A DNA stretch of 64,000 nt from Gracilibacillus oryzae (GTDB taxonomy: Bacteria > Bacillota > Bacilli > Bacillales > Amphibacillaceae), in contig NZ_ML762439.1 of the NCBI RefSeq assembly GCF_009498735.1, positions 17,868 to 81,867 of the forward strand, written 5' to 3'. The notes under the pieces were generated by a model. The model worked only from the letters and a program-made list of their open reading frames with translations, was not told where the DNA came from and searched no databases. A program made the translations under genes and the position numbers. How positions within the stretch are numbered: the stretch's first letter is position 1; each line of letters starts with the position of its first letter. Of the stretch, positions 1 to 8,362 are shown in pieces.

Positions 1-33
1 AAAGCAGCGATTTTATTCGTTGCTTTTTTTTAT
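1..33 (+). terminator. Rho-independent terminator of a gene left of the window
   Basis: AAAGCAGCGA pairs with TCGTTGCTTT (one G-U pair) around a short loop and is followed by a run of T. The gene it ends lies outside the window. Positions 34-200 hold nothing else I can identify. Confidence 0.65.
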
Positions 34-200
34 GGTTTAGTTATTTCCAGCCTGTTTTTCCCGTTTTGGCTTTAAAATCAGCTCAGTCTTAATTATTGGT
101 ATTGCCATCCCATTCTCTATTAAGCAGTTTGCAGATTGCTAATTTACTTGGTTAGAACGCTATACTGCATTGCATTACTCTTAATAATAAAATATTTTAT

Positions 201-794
201 TTATCTATTATAATGGAAAAAATGAAAATCGATAATAAAGGCTAATGATAGTAATGTGACTGCTGTCATGGGATCATGCGTTTTGGTATCGATAAAATAA
301 CCCTCATCATTGATAAGATTATCTTTTACTTTTTCATATATTAATGATCTTCTACTTATGCTGGATACATTTTCATTATCTTCCTTAGTTACAACAGAAA
401 AATCAATTGCGCCATTTCTTCCTGCAGCCTCTAACCAATCGTTATTGTTTCCATTCTTGATATAGATTTTGGGTGAATGAAAACCATCTTTTATTTCGAT
501 TGTTGCAACTAGTGACCCATTTTTCAAGAAAAGTTGAAATGACTGGTTGAAACCCCGCTCTTTCTTTATGATAGCTTGGACATTATTCTCCGCATCTTTT
601 AGTTCCATTAAGATACTCGGAACATGATGCATCGATGTAAGCAAGATAATATGATTGAACCAGTCACGAGCAGTATTATCATGTTCTTCTAATTTACCAA
701 TAATCTCTCTGTCAGCCATAATATGATAGCTTTTTTTAAAGGTTTTCAAGGAAGGCTCTCTTTGTAATACCAATTGATCAAATTGTTCAAACAT
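201..794 (-). CDS. Hypothetical protein, possibly tubby/LURP-one-like
   Basis: A 197-aa protein with an ATG start preceded by GGAGGATGAAAG, a well-placed ribosome binding site. The body is polar. It has beta-rich stretches and phrases such as a central FQLFLKNGSLVATIEIK segment that recall tubby C-terminal-like or LURP-one-related proteins of Bacillaceae, but I cannot place it firmly. The last 20 or so residues are hydrophobic (AVTLLSLAFIIDFHFF), which could be a C-terminal membrane anchor. No signal peptide or catalytic motif is visible. It stands alone, with its own 3' region and a terminator hairpin of the next gene just upstream. Function unknown. Confidence 0.6.
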   Translation of the reverse strand: MFEQFDQLVLQREPSLKTFKKSYHIMADREIIGKLEEHDNTARDWFNHIILLTSMHHVPSILMELKDAENNVQAIIKKERGFNQSFQLFLKNGSLVATIEIKDGFHSPKIYIKNGNNNDWLEAAGRNGAIDFSVVTKEDNENVSSISRRSLIYEKVKDNLINDEGYFIDTKTHDPMTAVTLLSLAFIIDFHFFHYNR

Positions 795-860
795 CTTTCA
801 TCCTCCATAATGCTTTTTATAATTTACGACTGCAATCGATTAAAAGTTTCATTCGACAAA

Positions 861-906
861 AAGAAAAAACTGTCTCGCGCATTGCAGCGAAAGACAGTCT
901 GCTTTT
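861..906 (-). terminator. Terminator of the Gfo/Idh/MocA oxidoreductase gene
   Basis: ACTGTCT (869-875) pairs with AGACAGT (892-898). On the minus strand the stem is followed by TTTTTTC. T-runs flank both sides, so it may work in both directions. Confidence 0.7.
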
Positions 907-1983
907 TTATTTGGTCACATCAATCGCCTTTTGCTGTGCGAGTACACACAACTCTGCTGCTTTAAAGGCATGCTTTTGAGTCATTGCATTCTCTGTCCGG
1001 TGAATACAATCTTTAATCAGTTCCCCGAAGAATGGATAGCCAACTTTTCCATTCACATCAAAATGCTGTTCTCCATCTTTATTCACTAAATAAACTTGAT
1101 TGCCGCCAGTTCCTTTTGCCAGCTCTACATATTTTCGCACCTCAATTGTTCCTTCTGTGCCGACTATAAAGGTTCTGCCATCACCCCACGTACTTAGGCC
1201 ATCAGATGTAAACCAGTCTACTCGAAAAAATTGAGTCGCCCCATTATCTCCTCTTAACGTTGCATCACCATAATCATCTAATTCAGGATATTCCGGATGG
1301 GCATAGTTCCCAATTTTACTATGTAATATTTCTGCATCTTCACATCCTGCATAAAATAAAAACTGTTCAATCTGATGACTGCCAATGTCACATAATATAC
1401 CGCCATACTTTTCTTTTTTGAAGAACCAATCAGGCCTGCTTGGTGCATTTAAGCGATGGGGACCAAATCCTGTGACTTGAATTACTTTCCCAATCGCCCC
1501 TTGTTTAACTAAATCACCAGCAAATACTGCGCTTTCTACATGGATTCTTTCACTATAGTAAACCATATATTTTTTTCCTGTTTCTTCAACAACTTTTTTT
1601 GCTTCTTCTAACTGGTCTATTGATGTTAAAGGGGTCTTATCTGTAAAATAGTCTTTACCAGCTCTCATTACACGGATACCAAGTGCGCTTCTTTCCGAAG
1701 GGATAGCAGCAGCTGCTACTAATTTCACTTCACTGTCTTCCAAAATCTGATCAAGGGTGGCTGCTTGTTTCGCCTGAGGGAATTTCTCAAGAAAGTTATC
1801 TACCTTTGCCTGATCATTGTCATAAACCCATTTCAGTGTTGCTCCAGCTTCGATAAGACCATTACATTGTCCAAATATATGGCCATGATCTAAACCAACT
1901 GCAGCAAAGACAAATTCACCTGGCTGGACAACTGGATTTGGTTTCCCTTTTGGAGCATAATTCATTCCATCAGCACTACTCAT
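907..1983 (-). CDS. Gfo/Idh/MocA family NAD(P)-dependent oxidoreductase
   Basis: Sugar or cyclitol dehydrogenase-type enzyme of 358 aa; substrate unknown. I place the start at 1983 (MSSADGMNYAPKG) because AAAGGAGAGAGAGCAA precedes that ATG, while the upstream in-frame ATG at 2004 has no Shine-Dalgarno. The N-terminal Rossmann segment FAAVGLDHGHIFG is followed by a TDKTPLTS stretch where most relatives have EKP. The C-terminal catalytic/dimer domain has GGILCDIGSHQIEQ, containing the His often used by this family. It is monocistronic with its own terminator. Two cre-like sequences upstream suggest catabolite control, but there are no sugar-pathway neighbours to name a substrate. Confidence 0.85.
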   Translation of the reverse strand: MSSADGMNYAPKGKPNPVVQPGEFVFAAVGLDHGHIFGQCNGLIEAGATLKWVYDNDQAKVDNFLEKFPQAKQAATLDQILEDSEVKLVAAAAIPSERSALGIRVMRAGKDYFTDKTPLTSIDQLEEAKKVVEETGKKYMVYYSERIHVESAVFAGDLVKQGAIGKVIQVTGFGPHRLNAPSRPDWFFKKEKYGGILCDIGSHQIEQFLFYAGCEDAEILHSKIGNYAHPEYPELDDYGDATLRGDNGATQFFRVDWFTSDGLSTWGDGRTFIVGTEGTIEVRKYVELAKGTGGNQVYLVNKDGEQHFDVNGKVGYPFFGELIKDCIHRTENAMTQKHAFKAAELCVLAQQKAIDVTK

Positions 1984-2021
1984 TTGCTCTCTCTCCTTTA
2001 ACATAAATATTCCACTCTTAT

Positions 2022-2035
2022 TGTAAGTGTTTTCA
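2022..2035. promoter_or_regulatory. cre-like sequence upstream of the oxidoreductase
   Basis: TGTAAGTGTTTTCA matches the CcpA site TGWAANCGNTNWCA except that the central CG is TG. It lies 39 bp upstream of the chosen start. Inferred only. Confidence 0.35.
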
Positions 2036-2200
2036 TACAGAAATAAAACATATTTGCATAATCTATTTCCGGAAGATCGGCAGCAGATTAAATATTAAAT
2101 GAAACTTTCACCTATGTGCGCTTGCCCACACATTCGTTTGTATTTGATACGCCATAATAATTAAATAGCTAATATTGTTTTGTTTTTTACCTTTATTGAC

Positions 2201-2214
2201 TGAAAGTGTTTTCT
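2201..2214. promoter_or_regulatory. Second cre-like sequence
   Basis: TGAAAGTGTTTTCT has the same near-match to the CcpA consensus as the site at 2022, again with TG for the central CG. It lies between trmL and the oxidoreductase, closer to the trmL terminator. Confidence 0.3.
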
Positions 2215-2229
2215 GGATTGGTGATTTAG

Positions 2230-2265
2230 AAAATGAAAGAACCACAGTCCGTTAAACTGTGGTTA
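2230..2265 (-). terminator. Terminator of trmL
   Basis: AACCACAGT (2240-2248) pairs with ACTGTGGTT (2256-2264). On the minus strand it is followed by a T-rich stretch (TCTTTCATTTT). The stem overlaps the trmL stop codon. Confidence 0.6.
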
Positions 2266-2736
2266 CTCAAGCCCTGGAAATCCTTGTTGTTTCATGACAT
2301 CATATATGATAATTGCTGCGGTATTGGATAAATTTAATGACCGGACTTTATCTGTCATTTGGATACGTAAACACTGTTCTTCTTTCCCAACCAGCAGCTC
2401 TTTTGGAATACCATTTGTTTCTCTGCCAAAAACGAAGAACAGATCATTTTCCTGATCACTAAAATCAAAATCAGAATAGTATTTTGTCCCGAAATTCTCT
2501 ATATAATAAAACTCTGCTTCGTTATATGCTGAATATAATTCATCCAAAGAATCATAGTAATGAATTTTTACATCATGCCAATAATCCAGTCCTGCCCGTC
2601 TCAGCATTTTATCATCTGTTGAGAATCCTAATGGGCGGATTAAATGTAAATGAACATTTGTAGCTAGGCATGTTCTTGCAATGTTCCCGGTATTTGCAGG
2701 AATCTCTGGTTGAAATAATACTACATGTACTGCCAA
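2263..2736 (-). CDS. trmL: tRNA (cytidine/uridine-34-2'-O)-methyltransferase TrmL
   Basis: SPOUT-fold methyltransferase that 2'-O-methylates the wobble base of tRNA-Leu species, using SAM. The 157-aa protein has the family landmarks PEIPANTGNIARTC near the N-terminus, FVFGRETNGIP and VRSLNLSNTAAI, which form the trefoil-knot SAM site. The longest frame opens at GTG 2745, but that codon sits inside the Shine-Dalgarno. With GAGGTGA placed 6 bases before TTG 2736 the protein starts MAVHVVLFQPEIPANTGN, as I recall for B. subtilis CspR. So a TTG start is preferred. It is a single gene with its own terminator. Confidence 0.93.
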   Translation of the reverse strand: MAVHVVLFQPEIPANTGNIARTCLATNVHLHLIRPLGFSTDDKMLRRAGLDYWHDVKIHYYDSLDELYSAYNEAEFYYIENFGTKYYSDFDFSDQENDLFFVFGRETNGIPKELLVGKEEQCLRIQMTDKVRSLNLSNTAAIIIYDVMKQQGFPGLE

Positions 2737-2834
2737 TTTATTCACCTCAAATTATTAATTGCCTAAATCATTATACCATATACCTATTCCAATCTGGGCA
2801 CTTCCTTCATTAATTTAAGATGATAAATAACATA

Positions 2835-3677
2835 TTATTCTCCAATCCGGAAAAAACGGTATTGGCACTGCGGGGTCCAGGCAGCAGAGTCTTCATAGGT
2901 CCAATAACGATGGCGACTGTTATTTGTATGTGCGTTCACTAGTGGCATGTTTTCACTGTCCTTTGAAGTCACAATTGTATTATGATCCCATCTTCCATCA
3001 CCTTGAAAATCATAACAGATCACATCACCTAGAAGTAACTCAGTTGGATCATCTACTAATTTAGCCTGAAATATATTCCCATTACTGCTCATATACCAGC
3101 GGAGAGAATGGGCAACAGACCAGCTGTAACTCCAGTTGCCGGCACTGTACCACCAGCCTCTTGACCGATCAGGTGCACCAGTCATCGGAATTCCTCCCGC
3201 TCTAAGACATTGTGAAATATAATTAGTACAATCATTGACTTCAAAATATCGATAAGCTGGATTGGCGCCATTCCACCATCTCTCAGCATATTGAACAGCT
3301 GCTCTTCTGTCATAGAAATATCTCTGGTCTGTATCTCCTAATTGCATATGTTGCTCTGTTAATGGTTTTTTTTCTGGTATTTTGTTAATCGAATTTTCTG
3401 TATGTAAACTGTCGCCAATAAAAGTGGCACACCTGTTTAGTATTTCTTCTTCATGGTAAAATGTGTTGTAGTCTTCTATCATGCATTTGATGTGTACAAA
3501 ATAATAGATTTCCGTTTCATTCCCATTTTGCCTTCGATCTATAATGCCTCCTTTCACTTCTGTCCACTTTATTTTTTTATTATGTTTATCATGTAATTGT
3601 TTCTTTCGGTATACTGGATCCTTATCATCTTCATATTTTTCCTGCCATAGTCGTTGAAGTATTTTCATTTCATTCAT
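2835..3677 (-). CDS. Amidase_6 domain protein, putative peptidoglycan amidase
   Basis: A 280-aa protein. The C-terminal half has the putative amidase domain of the NlpC/P60-like kind: [14 protein letters not shown], then [15 protein letters not shown] with the likely catalytic Cys, and [10 protein letters not shown] with the likely catalytic His. The N-terminal 120 residues are polar and lysine-rich, without recognisable motifs. Relatives are usually exported or spore-associated, but no signal peptide or membrane segment is visible here. The start is put at ATG 3677, since AGGGGAG abuts the ATG at 3683 but is 6 bases from 3677. It stands alone; the target bond is not predictable. Confidence 0.8.
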   Translation of the reverse strand: MNEMKILQRLWQEKYEDDKDPVYRKKQLHDKHNKKIKWTEVKGGIIDRRQNGNETEIYYFVHIKCMIEDYNTFYHEEEILNRCATFIGDSLHTENSINKIPEKKPLTEQHMQLGDTDQRYFYDRRAAVQYAERWWNGANPAYRYFEVNDCTNYISQCLRAGGIPMTGAPDRSRGWWYSAGNWSYSWSVAHSLRWYMSSNGNIFQAKLVDDPTELLLGDVICYDFQGDGRWDHNTIVTSKDSENMPLVNAHTNNSRHRYWTYEDSAAWTPQCQYRFFRIGE

Positions 3678-3820
3678 TTCCATCTCCCCTTTTCTAATAT
3701 ATATTCACTTGCTAAGAAGAAAAGAATAATACAGCAGTCGGATAACATTACACCTTCTTTACTAAACAATGTCAGATATTTAAGTTTTATTATAGAAAGA
3801 TTAAATACATAAAATTTAAG

Positions 3821-3844
3821 ATTTAATTCTCTCACAATGGGTAA
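3821..3844 (+). promoter_or_regulatory. Possible sigma-B-like promoter before the repeat lipoprotein
   Basis: ATTTAA (3821-3826), a 12-base spacer and GGGTAA (3839-3844) resemble the general-stress consensus GTTTAA-N12-15-GGGTAT with two mismatches. The start codon is at 3882. Weak evidence. Confidence 0.3.
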
Positions 3845-3881
3845 ATGTATTGTGAATAAAAATTAGAGGAGGAAAATAAAT

Positions 3882-4229
3882 ATGAATATTAGTAAAAAAA
3901 TGATCTCAATGTTTGGTGTTTCCGTATTATCGCTAGGTTTACTAGCTGCTTGTGGTGAAGGGGAAGAAGCACCCGTGGACGAAACGCCAGCAGGGGAAGA
4001 TGCTCCAGTCACTGAAGAACCTGCAACAGGAGAAGATGCTCCAGCTACTGAAGATCCTGCAATGGGAGAAGATGCTCCAGCTACTGAAGACCCTGCAATG
4101 GGAGAAGATGCTCCAGCTACTGAAGATCCTGCAATGGGAGAAGATGGAGCAGCTACTGATGGTGCTGGAATGGAAGAAGATGGAGCAGCTACTGACGGTG
4201 CTGGAATGGAAGAGGATACAGAACAATAA
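3882..4229 (+). CDS. Small acidic lipoprotein with tandem repeats
   Basis: A 115-aa protein with a lysine-bearing signal peptide (MNISKKMISMFG) and the lipobox LLAAC at about residues 20-24, so it should be lipid-anchored on the outer face of the membrane. After the Cys the mature part is almost wholly low-complexity acidic repeats: four 12-residue units of the GEDAPATEDPAM type, then two GAATDGAGMEED units. GAGGAGGAAAATAA is the ribosome binding site. The acidic, unstructured mature chain suits a surface protein of a salt-adapted cell, but no function can be assigned. A second tiny lipoprotein gene follows at 4372. Confidence 0.8.
   Translation: MNISKKMISMFGVSVLSLGLLAACGEGEEAPVDETPAGEDAPVTEEPATGEDAPATEDPAMGEDAPATEDPAMGEDAPATEDPAMGEDGAATDGAGMEEDGAATDGAGMEEDTEQ
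3993..4217 (+). repeat. In-frame 36-bp tandem repeats
   Basis: Four 36-bp units begin at 3993, 4029, 4065 and 4101, the last three nearly identical. After one GED triplet come two further 36-bp units of a second kind at 4146 and 4182. Copy-number change by slippage would keep the reading frame. Confidence 0.9.
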
Positions 4230-4238
4230 TTACTAATC

Positions 4239-4275
4239 GGAAGAGTAAGCAATAATATTGCTTACTCTTTTCTTT
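4239..4275 (+). terminator. Terminator of the repeat lipoprotein gene
   Basis: AAGAGTAAGCAATA pairs perfectly with TATTGCTTACTCTT around a minimal loop and is followed by TTCTTTTG. Confidence 0.85.
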
Positions 4276-4371
4276 TGTAAATATAAGGTTAAATTTGTTA
4301 AAAATTGATTAATTGATAATTTTTTCTATCGATTTCGGGTATTATAGATTGATAGAAAGGAGGGGTGGACA

Positions 4372-4527
4372 ATGAAGAAAAAATGGTTATCTTTGTTATT
4401 AGCAGCGATTTTTTCAGCAGGTATACTTACAGCATGTGGGGGAGAAAGTGATAATACAGAAGATCCAGCAAATGAAGAACAACAAACAAATGAAGAACAA
4501 ACAACAGAAGATCCAGCTGCTGAGTAA
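4372..4527 (+). CDS. Tiny acidic lipoprotein (51 aa)
   Basis: A 51-aa open frame that is easily missed because of its length. The start MKKKWLSLLLAAIF is preceded by GAAAGGAGGGG. A positively charged N-terminus, a hydrophobic core and the lipobox LTAC at residues 19-22 make a textbook lipoprotein signal. Only 29 residues remain after the Cys, nearly all E, Q, N, T, D and P (repeated TEDPA and NEEQ). It resembles the neighbouring repeat lipoprotein in signal, acidity and the EDPA phrase, so the two may be paralogues from a local duplication. Function unknown. Confidence 0.75.
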   Translation: MKKKWLSLLLAAIFSAGILTACGGESDNTEDPANEEQQTNEEQTTEDPAAE

Positions 4528-4543
4528 TTAAAATTAACATAAT

Positions 4544-4580
4544 AAGGGGTAAGGATTGTATGAATCCTTACCCCTTCCTA
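4544..4580. terminator. Convergent terminator between the tiny lipoprotein and ogt
   Basis: AAGGGGTAAGGATT (4544-4557) pairs perfectly with AATCCTTACCCCTT (4563-4576). It serves the + strand lipoprotein and overlaps the ogt stop at 4568, so it is probably bidirectional. Confidence 0.8.
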
Positions 4581-5080
4581 TTTTCAAACTCAAGTAAATA
4601 TGTTTTTTTGTCTAAACCGCCACCATAACCAACAAGGTTGCCATTTGCGCCAATTACACGGTGACAAGGAATAATGATGGAAATCGGGTTCTTATTATTG
4701 GCACCTCCAACTGCCCTTACAGCTTTAGGTGATTGTAAACTTTCAGCAATTTGCTTATACGACCGTGTTTGCCCATATGGGACTTGCAATAATGCATTCC
4801 AGACTTTTTTTTGGAATTCTGTACCGAATAACACATATTTTAAGGAGAAGTTAACTCTCTCTCCTTTAAAGTATTCGGTTATTTGTTCTTGGACACTGGC
4901 CAACTGCTGTTGGTCATCCTTTATTATTGTAGGGAGTTCATGTTTTTGGCACCATTTCAGCAATTTCTCTTTTTTCTCAGCAAAAGATCCAAACTCAAGA
5001 GCAAAAATTGTCTCATTTTCCCCTACAATTGTTAACTGCCCAATCGGTGATTTCATCTCCATGTAATAAAGTTGATCCAC
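4568..5080 (-). CDS. ogt: Methylated-DNA-[protein]-cysteine S-methyltransferase
   Basis: Suicide DNA repair protein that moves the alkyl group from O6-methylguanine to its own cysteine. The 170-aa chain has the active-site motif IIPCHRVIG (Cys acceptor), the helix-turn-helix RSYKQIAESLQSPKAVRAVGGANNKN with its arginine finger, and a C-terminal GYGGGLDKK. The GTG start immediately follows the TAA stop of queG (TAAGTG) with AGGGAG eight bases before it, so the two are translationally linked. It is the last gene of the ATPase-queG-ogt operon and ends in a strong hairpin. Confidence 0.93.
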   Translation of the reverse strand: MDQLYYMEMKSPIGQLTIVGENETIFALEFGSFAEKKEKLLKWCQKHELPTIIKDDQQQLASVQEQITEYFKGERVNFSLKYVLFGTEFQKKVWNALLQVPYGQTRSYKQIAESLQSPKAVRAVGGANNKNPISIIIPCHRVIGANGNLVGYGGGLDKKTYLLEFENRKG

Positions 5081-6223
5081 TTATTTCACTCCCTGCTTCT
5101 GAAATGCCAAACCTTTTTTCATTTCCTCTACTACTTCTTCGTCCTCTTCGGTTTGTAACGCTTTTTTAATTTTTTCAAAACCTTTTTCTTCTCCTATTTT
5201 TCCAATTGCCCATGCAGCAGTACCGCGTATCACCGGTCTTGGGTCATTTTCCATTAAGTGAAACAGCTCTTCCAGTGCACTAGTCTCTTTGTAATGAGCA
5301 AGTGCCAGTATTGCATTTCTCTGAATCGGCTTTTTTCCTCGCCATGAACCTGACATTTTGCCAAACTTCTCCTTAAATTCACGATTGGAGATAGTTAATA
5401 AATCAACAAGGCGAGGTTTAACTAATTCAGGATCTGGTTCGAATTCTTCATGATAATGTAAATCAATTCCTTTATTATAGGGGCAGACAACTTGACAGGT
5501 TTCATATCCATAAATTAAGTTTCCCAGCTTGTCACGATGTTCCTCAGGCAGAAAACCTTTTGTTTGAGTTAAAAAGGCGAGACATTGTTGAGAATTCAAT
5601 CTTCCCGGTTCAACGAGTGCCCCTGTTGGACAAGCATCTAGGCATTTCGTACAATCTCCGCAGCCATCTTCTAGAGGCTGGTCGGGGGGAATTGGAATAT
5701 TTGTGATCATTTCTCCCAGGTAAATGTATGATCCTAGTTCAGGAGCAATCATGAGTGTATTCTTACCACTAAATCCAATCCCTGCTCTTTCAGCAACCGC
5801 TCTGTCTGACAATTCCCCTGTATCTACCATGGATCTACAAACAAAACCTTCTACTTTTCCGCTGATAAACTCGGCAAGTTTTGTTAATTTGTCTTGAAGG
5901 ACAATATGGTAATCTGTTCCCCATGAGGCACGACAAAACATTCCACGCCTGTCACCTTTTACACTTTTTGGCCCATTTTTAATTCTTGTTGGATATGCGA
6001 GTGCAATAGCAATAATGGACTCTGCCCCAGGCATTAGACGTGCCGGCTCTGTTCGTTCTTCGATCGTTCCTTTTTCAAAACCTGATGCATAACCCAGTGA
6101 CTGCTGTTCTTCTAATCTAGCCTTTAACTGGGAAAATGGTGCTGCACTTGCAAAACCTATTTTATCAATCCCTATCTCTTTACTAAATGTAATGATTTCC
6201 TCTTTCAACTTCTCATATGCCAT
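5081..6223 (-). CDS. queG: Epoxyqueuosine reductase QueG
   Basis: Cobalamin- and 4Fe-4S-dependent enzyme for the last step of queuosine synthesis in tRNA (epoxyqueuosine to queuosine). It has 380 aa. In order: the N-terminal nitroreductase-like B12 domain, the VDTGELSDRAVAERAG motif with the catalytic Asp, two ferredoxin-type clusters (CGDCTKCLDACPTGAL, then CLAF with CQVVCPYNK), and a C-terminal HEAT-like part (PRPVIRGTAAWAIGKIGEEKG). The start at ATG 6223 fits AGGAGGTGAGTGTA; the in-frame GTG at 6232 would lie inside that site. It follows the ATPase gene by 14 bp and precedes ogt without a gap. Confidence 0.95.
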   Translation of the reverse strand: MAYEKLKEEIITFSKEIGIDKIGFASAAPFSQLKARLEEQQSLGYASGFEKGTIEERTEPARLMPGAESIIAIALAYPTRIKNGPKSVKGDRRGMFCRASWGTDYHIVLQDKLTKLAEFISGKVEGFVCRSMVDTGELSDRAVAERAGIGFSGKNTLMIAPELGSYIYLGEMITNIPIPPDQPLEDGCGDCTKCLDACPTGALVEPGRLNSQQCLAFLTQTKGFLPEEHRDKLGNLIYGYETCQVVCPYNKGIDLHYHEEFEPDPELVKPRLVDLLTISNREFKEKFGKMSGSWRGKKPIQRNAILALAHYKETSALEELFHLMENDPRPVIRGTAAWAIGKIGEEKGFEKIKKALQTEEDEEVVEEMKKGLAFQKQGVK

Positions 6224-6237
6224 TACACTCACCTCCT

Positions 6238-7941
6238 CTAATTTTTCACTTTTGCTGTGCGTATCCGGTTAAGGCATGCCGCGACTTCAAATCTTCTTGG
6301 TCTAGCCAGATCACCTGGATGTTGATCTGGATACTGCGCCAATCCCTGCAGACCTGTTTCACTGATTTTCTTGTCTAAAAAATCTAATATTTCCTTTAAA
6401 GTCATTCCCATATTAAGAATATGATTATCATCTAAATAACGAATCACTTCTGCTAAGGCATTAGTCTGAGAGCTATTCACAAGCTGTTCCAAATTACTCA
6501 GTTCTATTGTTGTTGTTCCCATCTGTATATTATTCAGCCCTCTTGCCTGCACTTTCTTTTTGTTTCCTTTTTTTAACTCTAAACTATTAGGCAAAAAAAT
6601 TCGTTCATTCCATCTATAATTGATGTTTACTGAATCAGCTTGTCTGAACAAGGGATACTCGCGTATGATTAATTGCGTTTCTTGTGTCACATTGTACGGC
6701 AAGTACTGATCCATCATTATGACATCATCGCTGACATCAAAATAGTCTCCTGATCCTCCCATTACCATGATGGTTGAGATATTTAGCTGATCATACAATT
6801 GCTGAATTCTATCAATAAAAGGAGTTATTGGTTCATTCTTTTTATTTACCAGTGCATTCATCCTGGCATCACGTATCATGAAATTAGTTGCACTCGTATC
6901 TTCATCAATTAATAAAGTGGATGCACCTGCCTCTATCGCTTCTGCAACATTGGCAGCCTGTGAGGTACTCCCACTGGCATTTGCTGTTGTAAATTGTCTT
7001 GTATCCTGTCCATGAGGCAAATCATTGATAAATGGTGATATATTCACAGAAGTGATTTGTCTCCCATCTTCTGCCCTGATTTTTACCGCATGTGGATCAG
7101 TTAACACATATTCTCGTCCATCACCAGCAATATGATGATAAACACCTCTTTCTATTGCCTGTAACAAAGTACTTTTCCCATGGTAGCCACCACCTACAAT
7201 TAGGCTGATGCCTTGTTTTAATGCCATGCCTGTTAATGGTTTATCATTGTGTGGAACTGTTATTTCTACTTTATTCTCTTCAGGACTTTTGAATGGAATA
7301 GCACCTTTTAATGGTTTGTTATTAATGCCGCTCTGTCTAGGCAATATTGATCCATCTGCAATAAATGCGATCCAGCCATTTTCTTTCATTTTTTTCCTGA
7401 TTTCTGTATGTTGGTCAGCTAATTGAACAGTGTCGATCAATTCCTTATCCGAAATGGCAAAGACAGATCTTTGCATGATGGATGGGATCATTTTCATCAA
7501 CAGCTTCTCTGCCTCTTTTCCATTTATTCTTCTGCCATTCGCAGGTAATCCGATAGAAAGGCAGATTGTAAGATCACTCTCACCCGCTATGACAGCCGTT
7601 CTTTCTAATATCTCCTGGCCGGGATCATCTATAAAGATTAATCCACTCTTCCCGGAACCTCTTGCATTATTCGATTCTTTCTGAATGGCTTCTGCTACTT
7701 TTCTGGTTATCCGGTCACAAATATAGACTTTTCGCTTATTTGTAGCCTTCCAAGTATCTCTGATCGGCCGAGCAGTGTCTGGCACAATTATTCTAATTTT
7801 AGATGGAGAAGCAAATGGGTCTCCTTGCACATAATCAATGGATAATCGATAGTTAGAAAACTTATAATTTCCTTGGATAGATTTATATGCCTTATAACCT
7901 TTTCCATCGATGTTACGTAACAGCTTTTGTAATTTCTCCAT
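6238..7941 (-). CDS. Predicted ATPase of the ABC class
   Basis: A 567-aa soluble protein of the bacterial ABC-class ATPase family (the group I recall as Pfam PF09818). It has a P-loop-like GGGYHGKSTLLQAIERGVYHHIAGDGREYVLT and a Walker B-like STLLIDEDTSATNFMIRD. VMGGSGDYFDVSDDVIMMDQY follows. The YHGKST loop and the LIDEDTSATN phrase are hallmarks of this group, whose role is not established. No membrane segments are visible, so it is not a transporter subunit. AGGAGATTTGATAGT precedes the ATG. Downstream queG and ogt are 14 and 0 bp apart in one operon, which hints at a link to RNA modification or nucleic-acid repair, by association only. Confidence 0.88.
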   Translation of the reverse strand: MEKLQKLLRNIDGKGYKAYKSIQGNYKFSNYRLSIDYVQGDPFASPSKIRIIVPDTARPIRDTWKATNKRKVYICDRITRKVAEAIQKESNNARGSGKSGLIFIDDPGQEILERTAVIAGESDLTICLSIGLPANGRRINGKEAEKLLMKMIPSIMQRSVFAISDKELIDTVQLADQHTEIRKKMKENGWIAFIADGSILPRQSGINNKPLKGAIPFKSPEENKVEITVPHNDKPLTGMALKQGISLIVGGGYHGKSTLLQAIERGVYHHIAGDGREYVLTDPHAVKIRAEDGRQITSVNISPFINDLPHGQDTRQFTTANASGSTSQAANVAEAIEAGASTLLIDEDTSATNFMIRDARMNALVNKKNEPITPFIDRIQQLYDQLNISTIMVMGGSGDYFDVSDDVIMMDQYLPYNVTQETQLIIREYPLFRQADSVNINYRWNERIFLPNSLELKKGNKKKVQARGLNNIQMGTTTIELSNLEQLVNSSQTNALAEVIRYLDDNHILNMGMTLKEILDFLDKKISETGLQGLAQYPDQHPGDLARPRRFEVAACLNRIRTAKVKN

Positions 7942-8007
7942 ACTATCAAATCTCCTTATTTATTGTTTCTTTTTACAGGATACCTTTTAGGATGTATTTC
8001 AGGCAAA

Positions 8008-8046
8008 TAAAAAACGTAATGCTTCATTTAAAACGAAACACTACGT
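8008..8046 (-). terminator. Terminator after tRNA-Gly
   Basis: On the minus strand ACGTAGTGTTTC pairs with GAAGCATTACGT (two G-U pairs) and is followed by TTTTTTA. It lies 14 bp after the tRNA 3' end. Confidence 0.75.
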
Positions 8047-8059
8047 TCACACCTATGTA

Positions 8060-8133
8060 TGGAGCGGGTGAAGGGAATCGAACCCTCGACATCAGCTTGG
8101 AAGGCTGAGGTTTTACCACTAAACTACACCCGC
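8060..8133 (-). tRNA. tRNA-Gly(UCC)
   Basis: A 74-nt cloverleaf with acceptor GCGGGTG pairing with CACCCGC, the T-arm GAGGGTTCGATTCCCTT, and the anticodon arm CAGC-CTTCCAA-GCTG giving anticodon TCC. CCA is encoded (discriminator T then CCA). It is single, not in an array, and has its own terminator. Confidence 0.95.
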
Positions 8134-8362
8134 ATGTTAAAAATATTATATCATCATCTACTGCACGCAATTCATACCCCTGCATCTGCCAGCTTATTCT
8201 AAGAAGTCAATTCTTCGGGGCAACTCGAAGAATATTCGGTGGATGCGTTATATAAATCTACATTTTTACTAAGTATTCATCATTTTTTTACAATTTCTTA
8301 ACAAAACCACGTTTATTATTATAACAATCAAGAATATTTATTGCAAGTGATTTTTTAAAAAA
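8134..8362. other. Non-coding stretch with one hairpin
   Basis: No gene is seen. ATTCTTCG (8210-8217) and CGAAGAAT (8226-8233) form a short hairpin without a T-run. The rest is AT-rich and lies upstream of the sigma-B promoter of the 44-aa gene and of the tRNA. Confidence 0.4.

Noticed and set aside
3863..4252. Long open frames on the opposite strand and in a second forward frame over the repeat lipoprotein
   Set aside because: They are shadows caused by the 36-bp repeats; only the forward frame with a lipoprotein signal and a ribosome site is convincing.
4313..4346. Promoter of the tiny lipoprotein gene (TTGATA with TATTAT)
   Set aside because: The spacing is 21 bp and the GGGTAT nearby lacks a matching sigma-B -35, so no promoter could be assigned with confidence.
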